A DNA stretch of 5,157 bases from Candidatus Poribacteria bacterium WGA-3G (GTDB lineage: Bacteria > Poribacteria > WGA-4E > WGA-3G), in the NCBI GenBank assembly GCA_000406005.1, contig ASZN01000165.1, positions 1 to 5,157 on the forward strand, in the 5' to 3' direction. Below the pieces are notes generated by a model. That model saw nothing but the letters and a program-made list of their open reading frames with translations, was not told the DNA's origin and did not search any database. This document shows, one piece after another, positions 1 to 4,718 of this stretch (position 1 is its first letter; each line of letters starts with the position of its first letter). Position numbers and translations under genes: made by a program.

Positions 1-274
1 ATGTTCTCTGTTTAGACGATTGAATTTTCCCCGCTTCCAGCGATTTAACACCACACACTTTACATAACTTCGCCGTAACATCAGCCAAAGTCATCGTTAC
101 AATCACTTCACTGATAGCACCGCAGAGCTCACATTCGGCAAGGTTCTCGATGCTTTCCAAGATCTCTGCCTGTATCTCAAGCATCTTTGCCTTGTCGGTT
201 TTCGTCTGTTTCTCTTTCTGACAGAGTGCGATGAGTTTCTGTGCTGCTTTCTCGATTGTGTCTAAATGTGTCAT
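1..274 (-). CDS. Small protein with two CXXC pairs, C-terminus beyond window
   Basis: This frame is open from an ATG at 274-272 to the window edge, giving 91 codons with no stop. The start is set by a strong ribosome binding site, GAGGAG, five bases upstream. The N-terminal half (about residues 5-47) is charged and rich in K, E, Q, A, I and L, consistent with a helical or coiled-coil segment. It is followed by CELC (C48, C51) and CKVC (C71, C74), 19 residues apart. Two CXXC pairs at this spacing normally form a zinc-ribbon or treble-clef type metal site, so a zinc-binding protein is inferred. The helix-plus-zinc-knuckle layout would suit a small adaptor or nucleic-acid-associated protein, but I do not recognise a family and assign no function. 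It lies on the same strand as cimA, 141 bp downstream of it, with a GC-rich hairpin between them, so it may be expressed separately. Confidence 0.7.
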   Translation of the reverse strand, partial: MTHLDTIEKAAQKLIALCQKEKQTKTDKAKMLEIQAEILESIENLAECELCGAISEVIVTMTLADVTAKLCKVCGVKSLEAGKIQSSKQRT

Positions 275-279
275 GTCTT

Positions 280-285
280 CTCCTC
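280..285 (-). promoter_or_regulatory. Shine-Dalgarno site of the CXXC protein gene
   Basis: On the minus strand this reads GAGGAG, with five bases between it and the ATG at 274-272. It is the strongest ribosome binding site in the window and fixes the start of the small gene that runs off the left edge. Confidence 0.75.
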
Positions 286-331
286 GAGTGAAGTAGAACC
301 TACCAGTTGCCGGTCCGAGATGTATTATAAT

Positions 332-354
332 AGGCGGGGTTGCAAACCCCGCCT
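332..354 (-). repeat. Perfect GC-rich hairpin between cimA and the CXXC gene; possible terminator
   Basis: AGGCGGGGTT (332-341) and AACCCCGCCT (345-354) are perfectly complementary across a GCA loop, giving a 10-bp stem. It starts 61 bases past the cimA stop, so it may end the cimA transcript. In the cimA direction the stem is followed by TATTATAATA rather than a run of T, so it is not a textbook intrinsic terminator. That stretch contains TATAAT, which could serve as a -10 box for the next gene, but I found no -35 box at a proper distance. The core resembles the hairpin at 2792-2832 and the half-motif near 2038-2060, so it may belong to a dispersed repeat family. Confidence 0.6.
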
Positions 355-415
355 GCAAGGGGTTTACGGAGTTCGTTCTATAAGATTTCTGACCGGAAAC
401 ACGTTTACCGCACAA

Positions 416-1996
416 TCATTCCGGCTTACGAGGCGAACGCTTGTCTATATAGAGTTTGTATTCAAAACTGTCTATAAGTGCTTCGCAACTCGCGGAGATG
501 ATATTCTCTGAGACCCCTACGGTTCTCCAACTCCGTTCACCATCACTCGCTTCAATAAGCACCCTGACTTTTGAACCTGTGCCGGCTTTGGTGTCTAACA
601 CGCGGACTTTGTAATCTATGAGTCGAACTGTCTGCAAAGCGGGATAGAACTGCTCAAGTGCTTTTCGGAGTGCAGTATCAAGAGCGTTGACAGGACCGTC
701 GCCATCCGCAGCGGTGTGTGCTGTTAGACCGTCTGGCGTTGTGACCTTTACCGTTGCTTCGGAACGCATCGCGAAATCGGTGAATTGTTCTATAATCACC
801 CGAAAACCGACAGGGTCAAAAAAGGGTTCATACCCGTTGAACACCTTACGTGTCAACAGTTCAAACGATGCTTCAGCCGCTTCGTATTGGTAACCGTCCT
901 GCTCGGCTTCCTTGAGACGTTTGAAGAGTTCTAACACTTGCGGCGAGTTCTTGTCGTAATCCGGGTACTCTTTTTCGATTTTCTTCATGATGGTGCCACG
1001 TCCTGCCTGATCAGAGACGAGGATCCGTTGCGTATTACCGACGGTTTCCGGCACGATGTGTTCGTAGGTGAGCCGATTCTTACGGATTGCGTCGGTGTGT
1101 AAACCGCCTTTATGCGCAAAAGCGGAACGTCCGACATACGGTTGACGTTCATCGTGCGGGAGGTTCGCCAATTCACTGATAAGACGTGATACACTTGTGA
1201 GGGACTGCAGCTGCGCATCGCTGAGACACTGCATCCGAAGTTTGAGCTGGATTGTCGGAATAATAGAGGCAAGATTCGCATTGCCGCACCGTTCACCGTA
1301 GCCGTTGAATGTGCCTTGGATATGGGTTGCACCGGCTTGAACAGCCAATACAGAGTTTGCCGCGCCCATCCCAGCATCGTTGTGCGTGTGGATACCAACC
1401 GGCAACGATAATTCAGACAGGACGACTTCAACGCCTTCCTGAATCTCTAACGGCAACCTGCCGCCGTTGGTATCACAGAGGACAAGGCAACTCGCGCCAC
1501 CCGCGGCAGCGGCTCTTAGGGTCTCTATCGCATACGCAGCGTCATCGGCATAGCCGTCAAAAAAGTGCTCGGCATCGTAAATCACCTCACGACCGTTCTC
1601 AACGAGATAACGGACGGAACTCTCTATTAATTCAAGGTTCTCTTCTGCTGTCACACGGAGCACATCGGTGGCGTGGAGTCGCCAAGTTTTTCCAAAGATC
1701 GTGACAGTCCTCGCTCCAGTATCCAGCAGGGCTGCCAAATTCGGATCGGTAGCAGCCGTGTAGGTCGGATAGCGGGTGCTACCAAACGGAACGATCGTCG
1801 CTGTTTCCAATGCCAGCCCTTTTGCACGCTTGAAAAATTCTATGTCTTTCGGATTAGAGCCCGGATACCCACCTTCAATATAGCGGATACCTAACTTATC
1901 CAATGCCTCTATGATGATGAGTTTATCCTCAACAGAAAACGCAACGCCTTCTGCTTGACTGCCATCTCTGAGTGTCGTATCGTAAAATTCAACCAT
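416..1996 (-). CDS. cimA: (R)-citramalate synthase
   Basis: This 526-residue protein is predicted to condense acetyl-CoA with pyruvate to give (R)-citramalate, the first step of threonine-independent isoleucine synthesis, in the cytoplasm. The N-terminal TIM barrel of the HMGL-like/isopropylmalate synthase superfamily begins at once with YDTTLRDGSQAEG (residues 5-17; R10 and D11 are the expected catalytic and metal residues). The metal-binding HTHND lies at 203-207 and the GERCGNANL signature at 234-242. A linker with FAHKGGLHTDAI (293-304) leads to a C-terminal LeuA-type dimerisation/regulatory domain (about 395-520), which in this family usually binds the feedback amino acid. EGGYPGSNPKD (41-51) and the overall length fit the CimA group better than LeuA or homocitrate synthase. 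The start is fixed by the motif at residue 5, although no good Shine-Dalgarno site precedes it. A sigma-70 promoter lies at 2114-2142. No leu or ilv partners are visible. Confidence 0.93.
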   Translation of the reverse strand: MVEFYDTTLRDGSQAEGVAFSVEDKLIIIEALDKLGIRYIEGGYPGSNPKDIEFFKRAKGLALETATIVPFGSTRYPTYTAATDPNLAALLDTGARTVTIFGKTWRLHATDVLRVTAEENLELIESSVRYLVENGREVIYDAEHFFDGYADDAAYAIETLRAAAAGGASCLVLCDTNGGRLPLEIQEGVEVVLSELSLPVGIHTHNDAGMGAANSVLAVQAGATHIQGTFNGYGERCGNANLASIIPTIQLKLRMQCLSDAQLQSLTSVSRLISELANLPHDERQPYVGRSAFAHKGGLHTDAIRKNRLTYEHIVPETVGNTQRILVSDQAGRGTIMKKIEKEYPDYDKNSPQVLELFKRLKEAEQDGYQYEAAEASFELLTRKVFNGYEPFFDPVGFRVIIEQFTDFAMRSEATVKVTTPDGLTAHTAADGDGPVNALDTALRKALEQFYPALQTVRLIDYKVRVLDTKAGTGSKVRVLIEASDGERSWRTVGVSENIISASCEALIDSFEYKLYIDKRSPRKPE

Positions 1997-2013
1997 GTTA
2001 TTTTCACTGCAAG

Positions 2014-2069
2014 TTTTGGCTCACACTTTAGAAATATGGGTTTGTAAACTCCACCCTACAACGCCAAAA
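2014..2069 (-). repeat. Inverted repeat in the cimA leader
   Basis: TTTTGGC (2014-2020) and GCCAAAA (2063-2069) form a perfect 7-bp inverted repeat around 42 bases. The interior includes GGTTTGTAAAC and CCACCCTAC, which recall the hairpin repeats elsewhere in the window. In the cimA transcript the arms would pair and loop out most of the leader, drawing an upstream AGGAG toward the start codon. Whether this is regulatory or just the scar of a repeat insertion cannot be decided from the sequence. Confidence 0.4.
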
Positions 2070-2077
2070 TTTCGTGT

Positions 2078-2082
2078 CTCCT
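2078..2082 (-). promoter_or_regulatory. Orphan AGGAG in the cimA leader
   Basis: On the minus strand this reads AGGAG, a good Shine-Dalgarno core, but it lies 81 bases upstream of the cimA ATG. The nearest possible start is a TTG that would encode only TTG-GCG-TTG-TAG. The actual cimA start has no comparable site. Either this is chance, or it is the original ribosome binding site separated from the gene by an insertion, or it belongs to a minimal leader peptide. Confidence 0.25.
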
Positions 2083-2113
2083 TTTTATAATGTCTGTTCG
2101 TTCTATTACTAAA

Positions 2114-2142
2114 ATTTTATCACATTTTAGGGCAAAAGTCAA
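2114..2142 (-). promoter_or_regulatory. Sigma-70 promoter of cimA
   Basis: Read on the minus strand, TTGACT (2142-2137) is followed after exactly 17 bases by TAAAAT (2119-2114). Each box has one mismatch to consensus. Transcription would start near 2107 and give a leader of about 110 nt before the cimA ATG at 1996. No other promoter of similar quality is seen for this gene. Confidence 0.75.
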
Positions 2143-2262
2143 GATATTTGCGGTTTCTACAGTCACATGCTATTCTTGTTGGAAGGCACCGATCGCGATG
2201 CTTACGGATGGCTAACTGCCGATAGAAACCGGTCGATGAAAACTGAATACCTCTGTTTTTCT
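2143..2262. other. Intergenic stretch without recognisable gene
   Basis: This segment separates the cimA promoter from the first rightward promoter. It holds an 8-bp palindrome, ATCGCGAT, near 2194 and a phrase GATGGCTAACTGCCGATAG near 2206-2224. That phrase has the look of low-complexity intergenic repeats, but it has no second copy here. I see no ORF with coding character, no RNA gene and no terminator. Confidence 0.5.
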
Positions 2263-2290
2263 TTGACAATCTGTGAAATTGTGTTATGAT
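2263..2290 (+). promoter_or_regulatory. Sigma-70 promoter P1, rightward
   Basis: TTGACA (2263-2268) and TATGAT (2285-2290) are separated by 16 bases. Transcription would begin near 2297, just ahead of the compound hairpin at 2304-2347. An inverted repeat, ACAAT (2266-2270) and ATTGT (2278-2282), occupies the space between the boxes and could be an operator. Everything downstream to dacB is non-coding, so it would make a leader or a small RNA. Confidence 0.7.
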
Positions 2291-2303
2291 TTATCCATTT
2301 CTT

Positions 2304-2347
2304 CGGTGTCAAAACCCCCATGATTTATCAGGGGGATGTAGACACCG
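2304..2347 (+). repeat. Left compound hairpin, IS200/IS605-like end
   Basis: The outer stem pairs CGGTGTC (2304-2310) with GACACCG (2341-2347). The inner stem pairs CCCCC (2315-2319) with GGGGG (2331-2335), then has a single bulged A (2320), then TGAT (2321-2324) with ATCA (2327-2330), closed by a TT loop. A bulged imperfect palindrome with a tiny T loop is the typical shape recognised by Y1 TnpA transposases of the IS200/IS605 family. The same architecture recurs at 2736-2756 in the same orientation. Confidence 0.65.
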
Positions 2348-2374
2348 CTCCTATATTGTGTCAAAAAAAAACAC

Positions 2375-2403
2375 TTGACAATTACCTAAAAAATTGATAT
2401 AAT
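2375..2403 (+). promoter_or_regulatory. Perfect consensus sigma-70 promoter P2, rightward
   Basis: TTGACA (2375-2380), exactly 17 bases, then TATAAT (2398-2403) is a full match to consensus. The spacer contains the inverted repeat CAATT (2379-2383) and AATTG (2392-2396), similar in letters to the one in P1. Transcription should start near 2410 and run across the structured region toward dacB at 2873, a leader of over 450 nt, or produce a separate RNA. Confidence 0.8.
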
Positions 2404-2520
2404 CACAGTGTATTCGGCATTGGTTGTGAGTTGATGCACTGGTATATTGCTTGATATTGAGACAACTACGTAAAAGCCTATACACCTCAGAAATATCTAA
2501 AATATGCTTGATGTATGTTC

Positions 2521-2756
2521 GGGAAAGACACGTAATGGTGAATCCCACGAGAATGTAAAGAGGTTAATCCCTCTCACAACACATCAAACTGTTCATAAGG
2601 CACTTCGGTGCGGGGTCGGGATAGCGTCCCTTGTGCTTAGGCATCGTAAGTCTTTCGTTTTTGACATTCTCAAAACAAAAGCAATGTCGTTTGAAGCCAC
2701 AAATGCTTTCGCTTAGAAAAACTTTGCGGAAGTTTCCCCTATGCTTTAGCAAGGGG
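2521..2756 (+). ncRNA. Candidate structured RNA (omega-RNA-like) ending in the right hairpin
   Basis: Downstream of P2 the plus strand has a closely spaced series of potential hairpins. GGGA/TCCC is at 2521-2524 and 2543-2546. AGAGG/CCTCT is at 2559-2563 and 2570-2574. GCAC-TTCG-GTGC (2600-2611) has the very stable UUCG tetraloop. GGGA/TCCC recurs at 2618-2621 and 2627-2630. GACATT/AATGTC is at 2663-2668 and 2683-2688. AAACTT/AAGTTT (2719-2724, 2730-2735) abuts the right-end hairpin. Omega RNAs, the guides of TnpB nucleases, arise from the 3' end of tnpB plus the right end, which is the position here. A 70-codon frame (2504-2716) across it ends in SFEATNAFA, faintly like the variable tails of TnpB proteins. 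It has no RuvC or zinc-finger motif, so I do not call it a gene. No known RNA family was recognised. Confidence 0.3.
2736..2756 (+). repeat. Right bulged hairpin, IS200/IS605-like end
   Basis: CCCCT (2736-2740) pairs with AGGGG (2752-2756), A2741 is bulged, and TGCT (2742-2745) pairs with AGCA (2748-2751) around a TT loop. Stem lengths, bulge base and position, and loop match the inner left hairpin at 2315-2335 exactly while three stem pairs differ, so the structure rather than the sequence is shared. A second 6-bp stem lies immediately upstream (2719-2735). Confidence 0.65.
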
Positions 2757-2791
2757 TCTATCACAACAAAGTTTACCATATTCAGACTTCA

Positions 2792-2832
2792 GTAGGCACG
2801 GTTTGAGACAGGCAACCCCATCCGTTACCTAC
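2792..2832. repeat. GTAGG..CCTAC hairpin repeat ahead of dacB
   Basis: GTAGG (2792-2796) pairs with CCTAC (2828-2832) and ACGG (2798-2801) with CCGT (2822-2825). The interior holds GGTTTG and GGCAACCCC. This echoes the hairpin at 332-354 and the cimA leader half-motif. It ends 40 bases before the chosen dacB start, so it would form in the dacB leader. Confidence 0.45.
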
Positions 2833-2872
2833 AATGGAGTACTCATATACTTTGGGATTTTACACAACAATT

Positions 2873-4141
2873 ATGAAAACCTATACCATTTTGCTTGTTT
2901 GCAGTGCCTTGTTGTTCTCAAGTTGCGGGATATTCACAACAAAACCCAATGAGCCGCAGCCCCCGGTAACGCCTGCAGACCCGCTCGAAAAATTACATAC
3001 CGATATTGATACCGTCTTACGGGAGACCTTGTTCACAACTGCAAACGTTGGCATAAAAGTTATTGCCGTAGAAACAGGAGAGGTGATTTATGAAAAGAAC
3101 CCCCTCAAACTACACCATCCCGCCTCCACAACAAAACTCTTCACGGCAGCAACCGCTCTGGCAAGGTTAGGGCCAGACTACCGGTTTGAAACGACCCTCT
3201 ATGTTGATGCAGATGCGGATACCCAAGTGATTCAGAATCTCTATCTCAAAGGTAGGGCAGACCCTGTACTTCAACCCAATGATATAGTGGTATTGGCAGA
3301 TGCGCTACTCGAAAGTGATGTTAATCTGATACAAGGCGATATCGTTGTGGATGCAACACATCTTGACACTGTTCGGGAAGGTCCCGGATGGATGTGGGAC
3401 GATAGACAACTTCGGATTAGTGCTTTAAGCATCAGACAAATAGAACCCGAACCGGGTACACGGAGCAGAGCCCTTGCGTGCGGTTATCTACTGAAAAATG
3501 AACTTGAGCAAAAAGGTATTGAGGTGATCGGTGATGTCGTTCCTGGAACGGTGCCATTAGATGCACGCACGGTCGCCAAACACCTATCGCCGCCACTTGC
3601 TGATATCATCAAATTAATGAACAAACCGAGCAACAACTGGATCGCCGAGCTGCTTTTCAAAGCCATCGGTGCTGAAGTGATGGGTGAACCCGGAACGTGG
3701 CAAAAAGGGAGAGATGCTATCAATGAATTCTTAGAAGAAATCACGGGTGAACCGCCAGCGCATCGGTTCGTTGACGGCTCTGGACTCTCTCGCTATAATC
3801 TCCTCAACGCCGAACTACTCACGCAGCTGCTCGTCCACATGTATCAAAATTTTGAGTTGATGCCAGAGTATTTGGCATCGCTCCCGATCGCTGGTGTTGA
3901 CGGCACCTTGATAAATCGGATGCAAGGCGTGTCCGCTGAAAAGGTATTGCGTGCAAAGACGGGAACGCTAAGCGGTGTCTCTGCGCTTGCTGGCTACACA
4001 ACGACAGCGGACGGTGAGGTTGTTGCCTTCGGTATCCTGATGAGTCATTACGTCGGTTCTGCTACACCTGCACGGGATATCCAAGATCAGATCGGGAGTT
4101 ATCTGACCGGATTCAGTCGTCATCTAACCATGGAACATTAG
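2873..4141 (+). CDS. dacB: D-alanyl-D-alanine carboxypeptidase/endopeptidase, PBP4 family (peptidase S13), lipoprotein
   Basis: This 422-residue protein is predicted to trim or cleave peptidoglycan peptides outside the cytoplasmic membrane. The start at 2873 gives a lipoprotein signal, MKTYTILLVCSALLFSSC, with the lipidated cysteine at C18. An in-frame ATG at 2834 would add 13 residues ahead of the signal and is less likely; neither start has a good Shine-Dalgarno site. A proline-rich linker follows. All three penicillin-binding motifs are present: S85-T-T-K88 (nucleophile, in HPASTTKLFTA), S253-N-N255, and K362-T-G364 in AKTGTLSGVSALAGY. WMWDD (174-178) and VDGSGLSR (300-307) are also typical. 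Between SALSI (183-187) and YLLKNELEQKG (205-215) only 17 residues remain where family members usually carry a longer inserted domain, so the protein looks internally shortened. Promoters P1 and P2 lie upstream. Its C-terminal part is duplicated at 4744-4935. Confidence 0.9.
   Translation: MKTYTILLVCSALLFSSCGIFTTKPNEPQPPVTPADPLEKLHTDIDTVLRETLFTTANVGIKVIAVETGEVIYEKNPLKLHHPASTTKLFTAATALARLGPDYRFETTLYVDADADTQVIQNLYLKGRADPVLQPNDIVVLADALLESDVNLIQGDIVVDATHLDTVREGPGWMWDDRQLRISALSIRQIEPEPGTRSRALACGYLLKNELEQKGIEVIGDVVPGTVPLDARTVAKHLSPPLADIIKLMNKPSNNWIAELLFKAIGAEVMGEPGTWQKGRDAINEFLEEITGEPPAHRFVDGSGLSRYNLLNAELLTQLLVHMYQNFELMPEYLASLPIAGVDGTLINRMQGVSAEKVLRAKTGTLSGVSALAGYTTTADGEVVAFGILMSHYVGSATPARDIQDQIGSYLTGFSRHLTMEH
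3932..4123 (+). repeat. dacB tail segment duplicated downstream (copy A)
   Basis: The codons for the last ~64 conserved residues of DacB, from the serine before the KTG motif to LTGFSRH, recur at 4744-4935. By hand alignment the two are 153 of 192 bases and 52 of 64 residues identical, without gaps. The copies lie 812 bases apart in the same orientation. Confidence 0.9.
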
Positions 4142-4198
4142 AAATCGGATATTCTGAAGCAGGCTCGTTTATAGGCGCAGTAATTTTTCATATTTTTC

Positions 4199-4227
4199 TT
4201 GACATCCAAGTTTTGGCAGGATATAAT
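4199..4227 (+). promoter_or_regulatory. Perfect consensus sigma-70 promoter P3
   Basis: TTGACA (4199-4204), 17 bases, TATAAT (4222-4227) is a full consensus match, starting 58 bases after the dacB stop. CCAA and TTGG (4206-4209, 4213-4216) form a short inverted repeat in the spacer. It would drive the repeat-protein gene with a leader of about 195 nt. Confidence 0.8.
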
Positions 4228-4294
4228 ATCAATGTAATTCTCCGAGCAGTGCTATAAATTGATTGTAAACATAAAATTTTTGGATATTTTCCTC

Positions 4295-4323
4295 TTGACA
4301 CCGATATTTTTTCACGGTATATT
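4295..4323 (+). promoter_or_regulatory. Near-consensus sigma-70 promoter P4
   Basis: TTGACA (4295-4300), 17 bases, TATATT (4318-4323) differs from consensus at one base. It lies 96 bases downstream of P3 in the same direction, so the repeat-protein gene has tandem promoters. ACCG (4300-4303) and CGGT (4315-4318) form an inverted repeat between the boxes. Transcription would start near 4330, about 100 nt before the ATG at 4431. No hairpin terminator for dacB was found between 4142 and P3. Confidence 0.75.
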
Positions 4324-4430
4324 AAACGTAATCCTGTACCGCTCGTTAATTCGTTAATGAAAATCATTTTTTAGCCCCGTTAATGCACTTCATTGGTAAC
4401 CTCATTGAGAAGTATGAGGATCAATCTACT

Positions 4431-4718
4431 ATGGCAAATTGGACTGAATCATTGAACAGAGAAGAAGCCAAGACCGACTTGGATTCCGATATGCGTGTCC
4501 CTGTGCGCGGTCTTGAAGCTGCCTATGGTGACGACGAACCTGAATACACTCTTGACATGCTCACTGAGGTAAATCCGGACTACGCAGGCCTTGACGAGAA
4601 CGGAGAAGTTAGTATACGTTTACCTGCGCGCGGTCTTGAAGCTGCCTATGGTGATGACGAACCCGAATATACCCTTGATATGCTTATCTCCATAAACCCT
4701 GACTATGATGAAAAATAG
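4431..4718 (+). CDS. Small acidic protein with two 30-residue repeats, function unknown
   Basis: This 95-residue protein opens with MANWTESLNREEAKTDLDSD, then carries two near-identical units: residues 22-51 and 63-92, a period of 41 residues. The core RGLEAAYGDDEPEYTLDML (26-44 and 67-85) is identical in both, and each unit ends in NPDY. The six base differences within the core are all synonymous, strong evidence of selection at the protein level. The start at 4431 has GAGGA 10 bases upstream; an in-frame ATG at 4383 would add 16 residues but lacks a ribosome binding site. There is no signal peptide, membrane segment or cysteine, so a soluble, very acidic protein is expected. Two strong promoters precede it, and the downstream fragment overlaps its last codons by 14 bases. 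I recognise no family. A duplicated binding motif, or a peptide precursor with repeated cores, are guesses without supporting neighbours. Confidence 0.75.
   Translation: MANWTESLNREEAKTDLDSDMRVPVRGLEAAYGDDEPEYTLDMLTEVNPDYAGLDENGEVSIRLPARGLEAAYGDDEPEYTLDMLISINPDYDEK
4494..4583 (+). repeat. Tandem coding repeat, copy 1
   Basis: These 90 bases encode residues 22-51 of the small acidic protein. By hand count 72 of 90 bases and 25 of 30 residues match copy 2, and the start-to-start distance is 123 bases (41 codons). Confidence 0.9.
4617..4706 (+). repeat. Tandem coding repeat, copy 2
   Basis: These 90 bases encode residues 63-92. Protein differences from copy 1 lie only outside the 19-residue core: V/L and V/A before it, TEV/ISI after it. 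A unique acidic spacer, AGLDENGEVSI, separates the copies. Confidence 0.9.

Larger units (their letters stand above)
2304..2764 (+). mobile_element. Probable non-autonomous IS200/IS605-type element
   Basis: Two hairpins of identical design, in the same orientation rather than inverted, bound about 420 bp that encode no recognisable transposase. Single-strand (Y1) transposons of the IS200/IS605 family have such bulged subterminal hairpins and no terminal inverted repeats or target duplications. The right hairpin contains GCTTTAGC inside C and G runs and is followed by TCTATCAC, the style I associate with right ends of tnpB-carrying members. The true ends were not determined: the left cleavage site should lie 10-20 bases before 2315, and the right one a few bases beyond 2756. 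The interior holds a consensus promoter and a run of hairpins. An alternative is two independent right-end relics. Inference from structure only. Confidence 0.5.

Noticed and set aside
266..511. 81-codon plus-strand frame across the cimA end and hairpin
   Set aside because: It crosses the intergenic hairpin and the cimA stop region, has cysteine- and arginine-rich non-protein-like composition, and conflicts with two better genes.
985..1704. Open frames of 131-148 codons on both strands inside cimA
   Set aside because: They lie fully within the strongly supported cimA reading frame and their translations show no family features.
2504..2716. Plus-strand 70-codon frame as an independent gene
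   Set aside because: It has no Shine-Dalgarno site and no conserved motif; resemblance to a TnpB tail is too weak to annotate as a gene or pseudogene.
2351..2779. Minus-strand open frames of 65 and 71 codons between the hairpins
   Set aside because: They have no ribosome binding site and no recognisable domain, and they overlap the region better explained as element and structured RNA.
3484..4001. Minus-strand open frames within dacB
   Set aside because: They are shadows of the dacB coding frame, which has all expected active-site motifs.
2010..4217. Identical 11-mer CAAGTTTTGGC at 2010-2020 and 4207-4217
   Set aside because: A few shared 11-mers are expected by chance in 5 kb of moderately AT-rich DNA.
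4494..4706. CRISPR array from the regular repeat at 4494 and 4617
   Set aside because: There are only two units, both coding, with silent third-position differences; this is a protein repeat.
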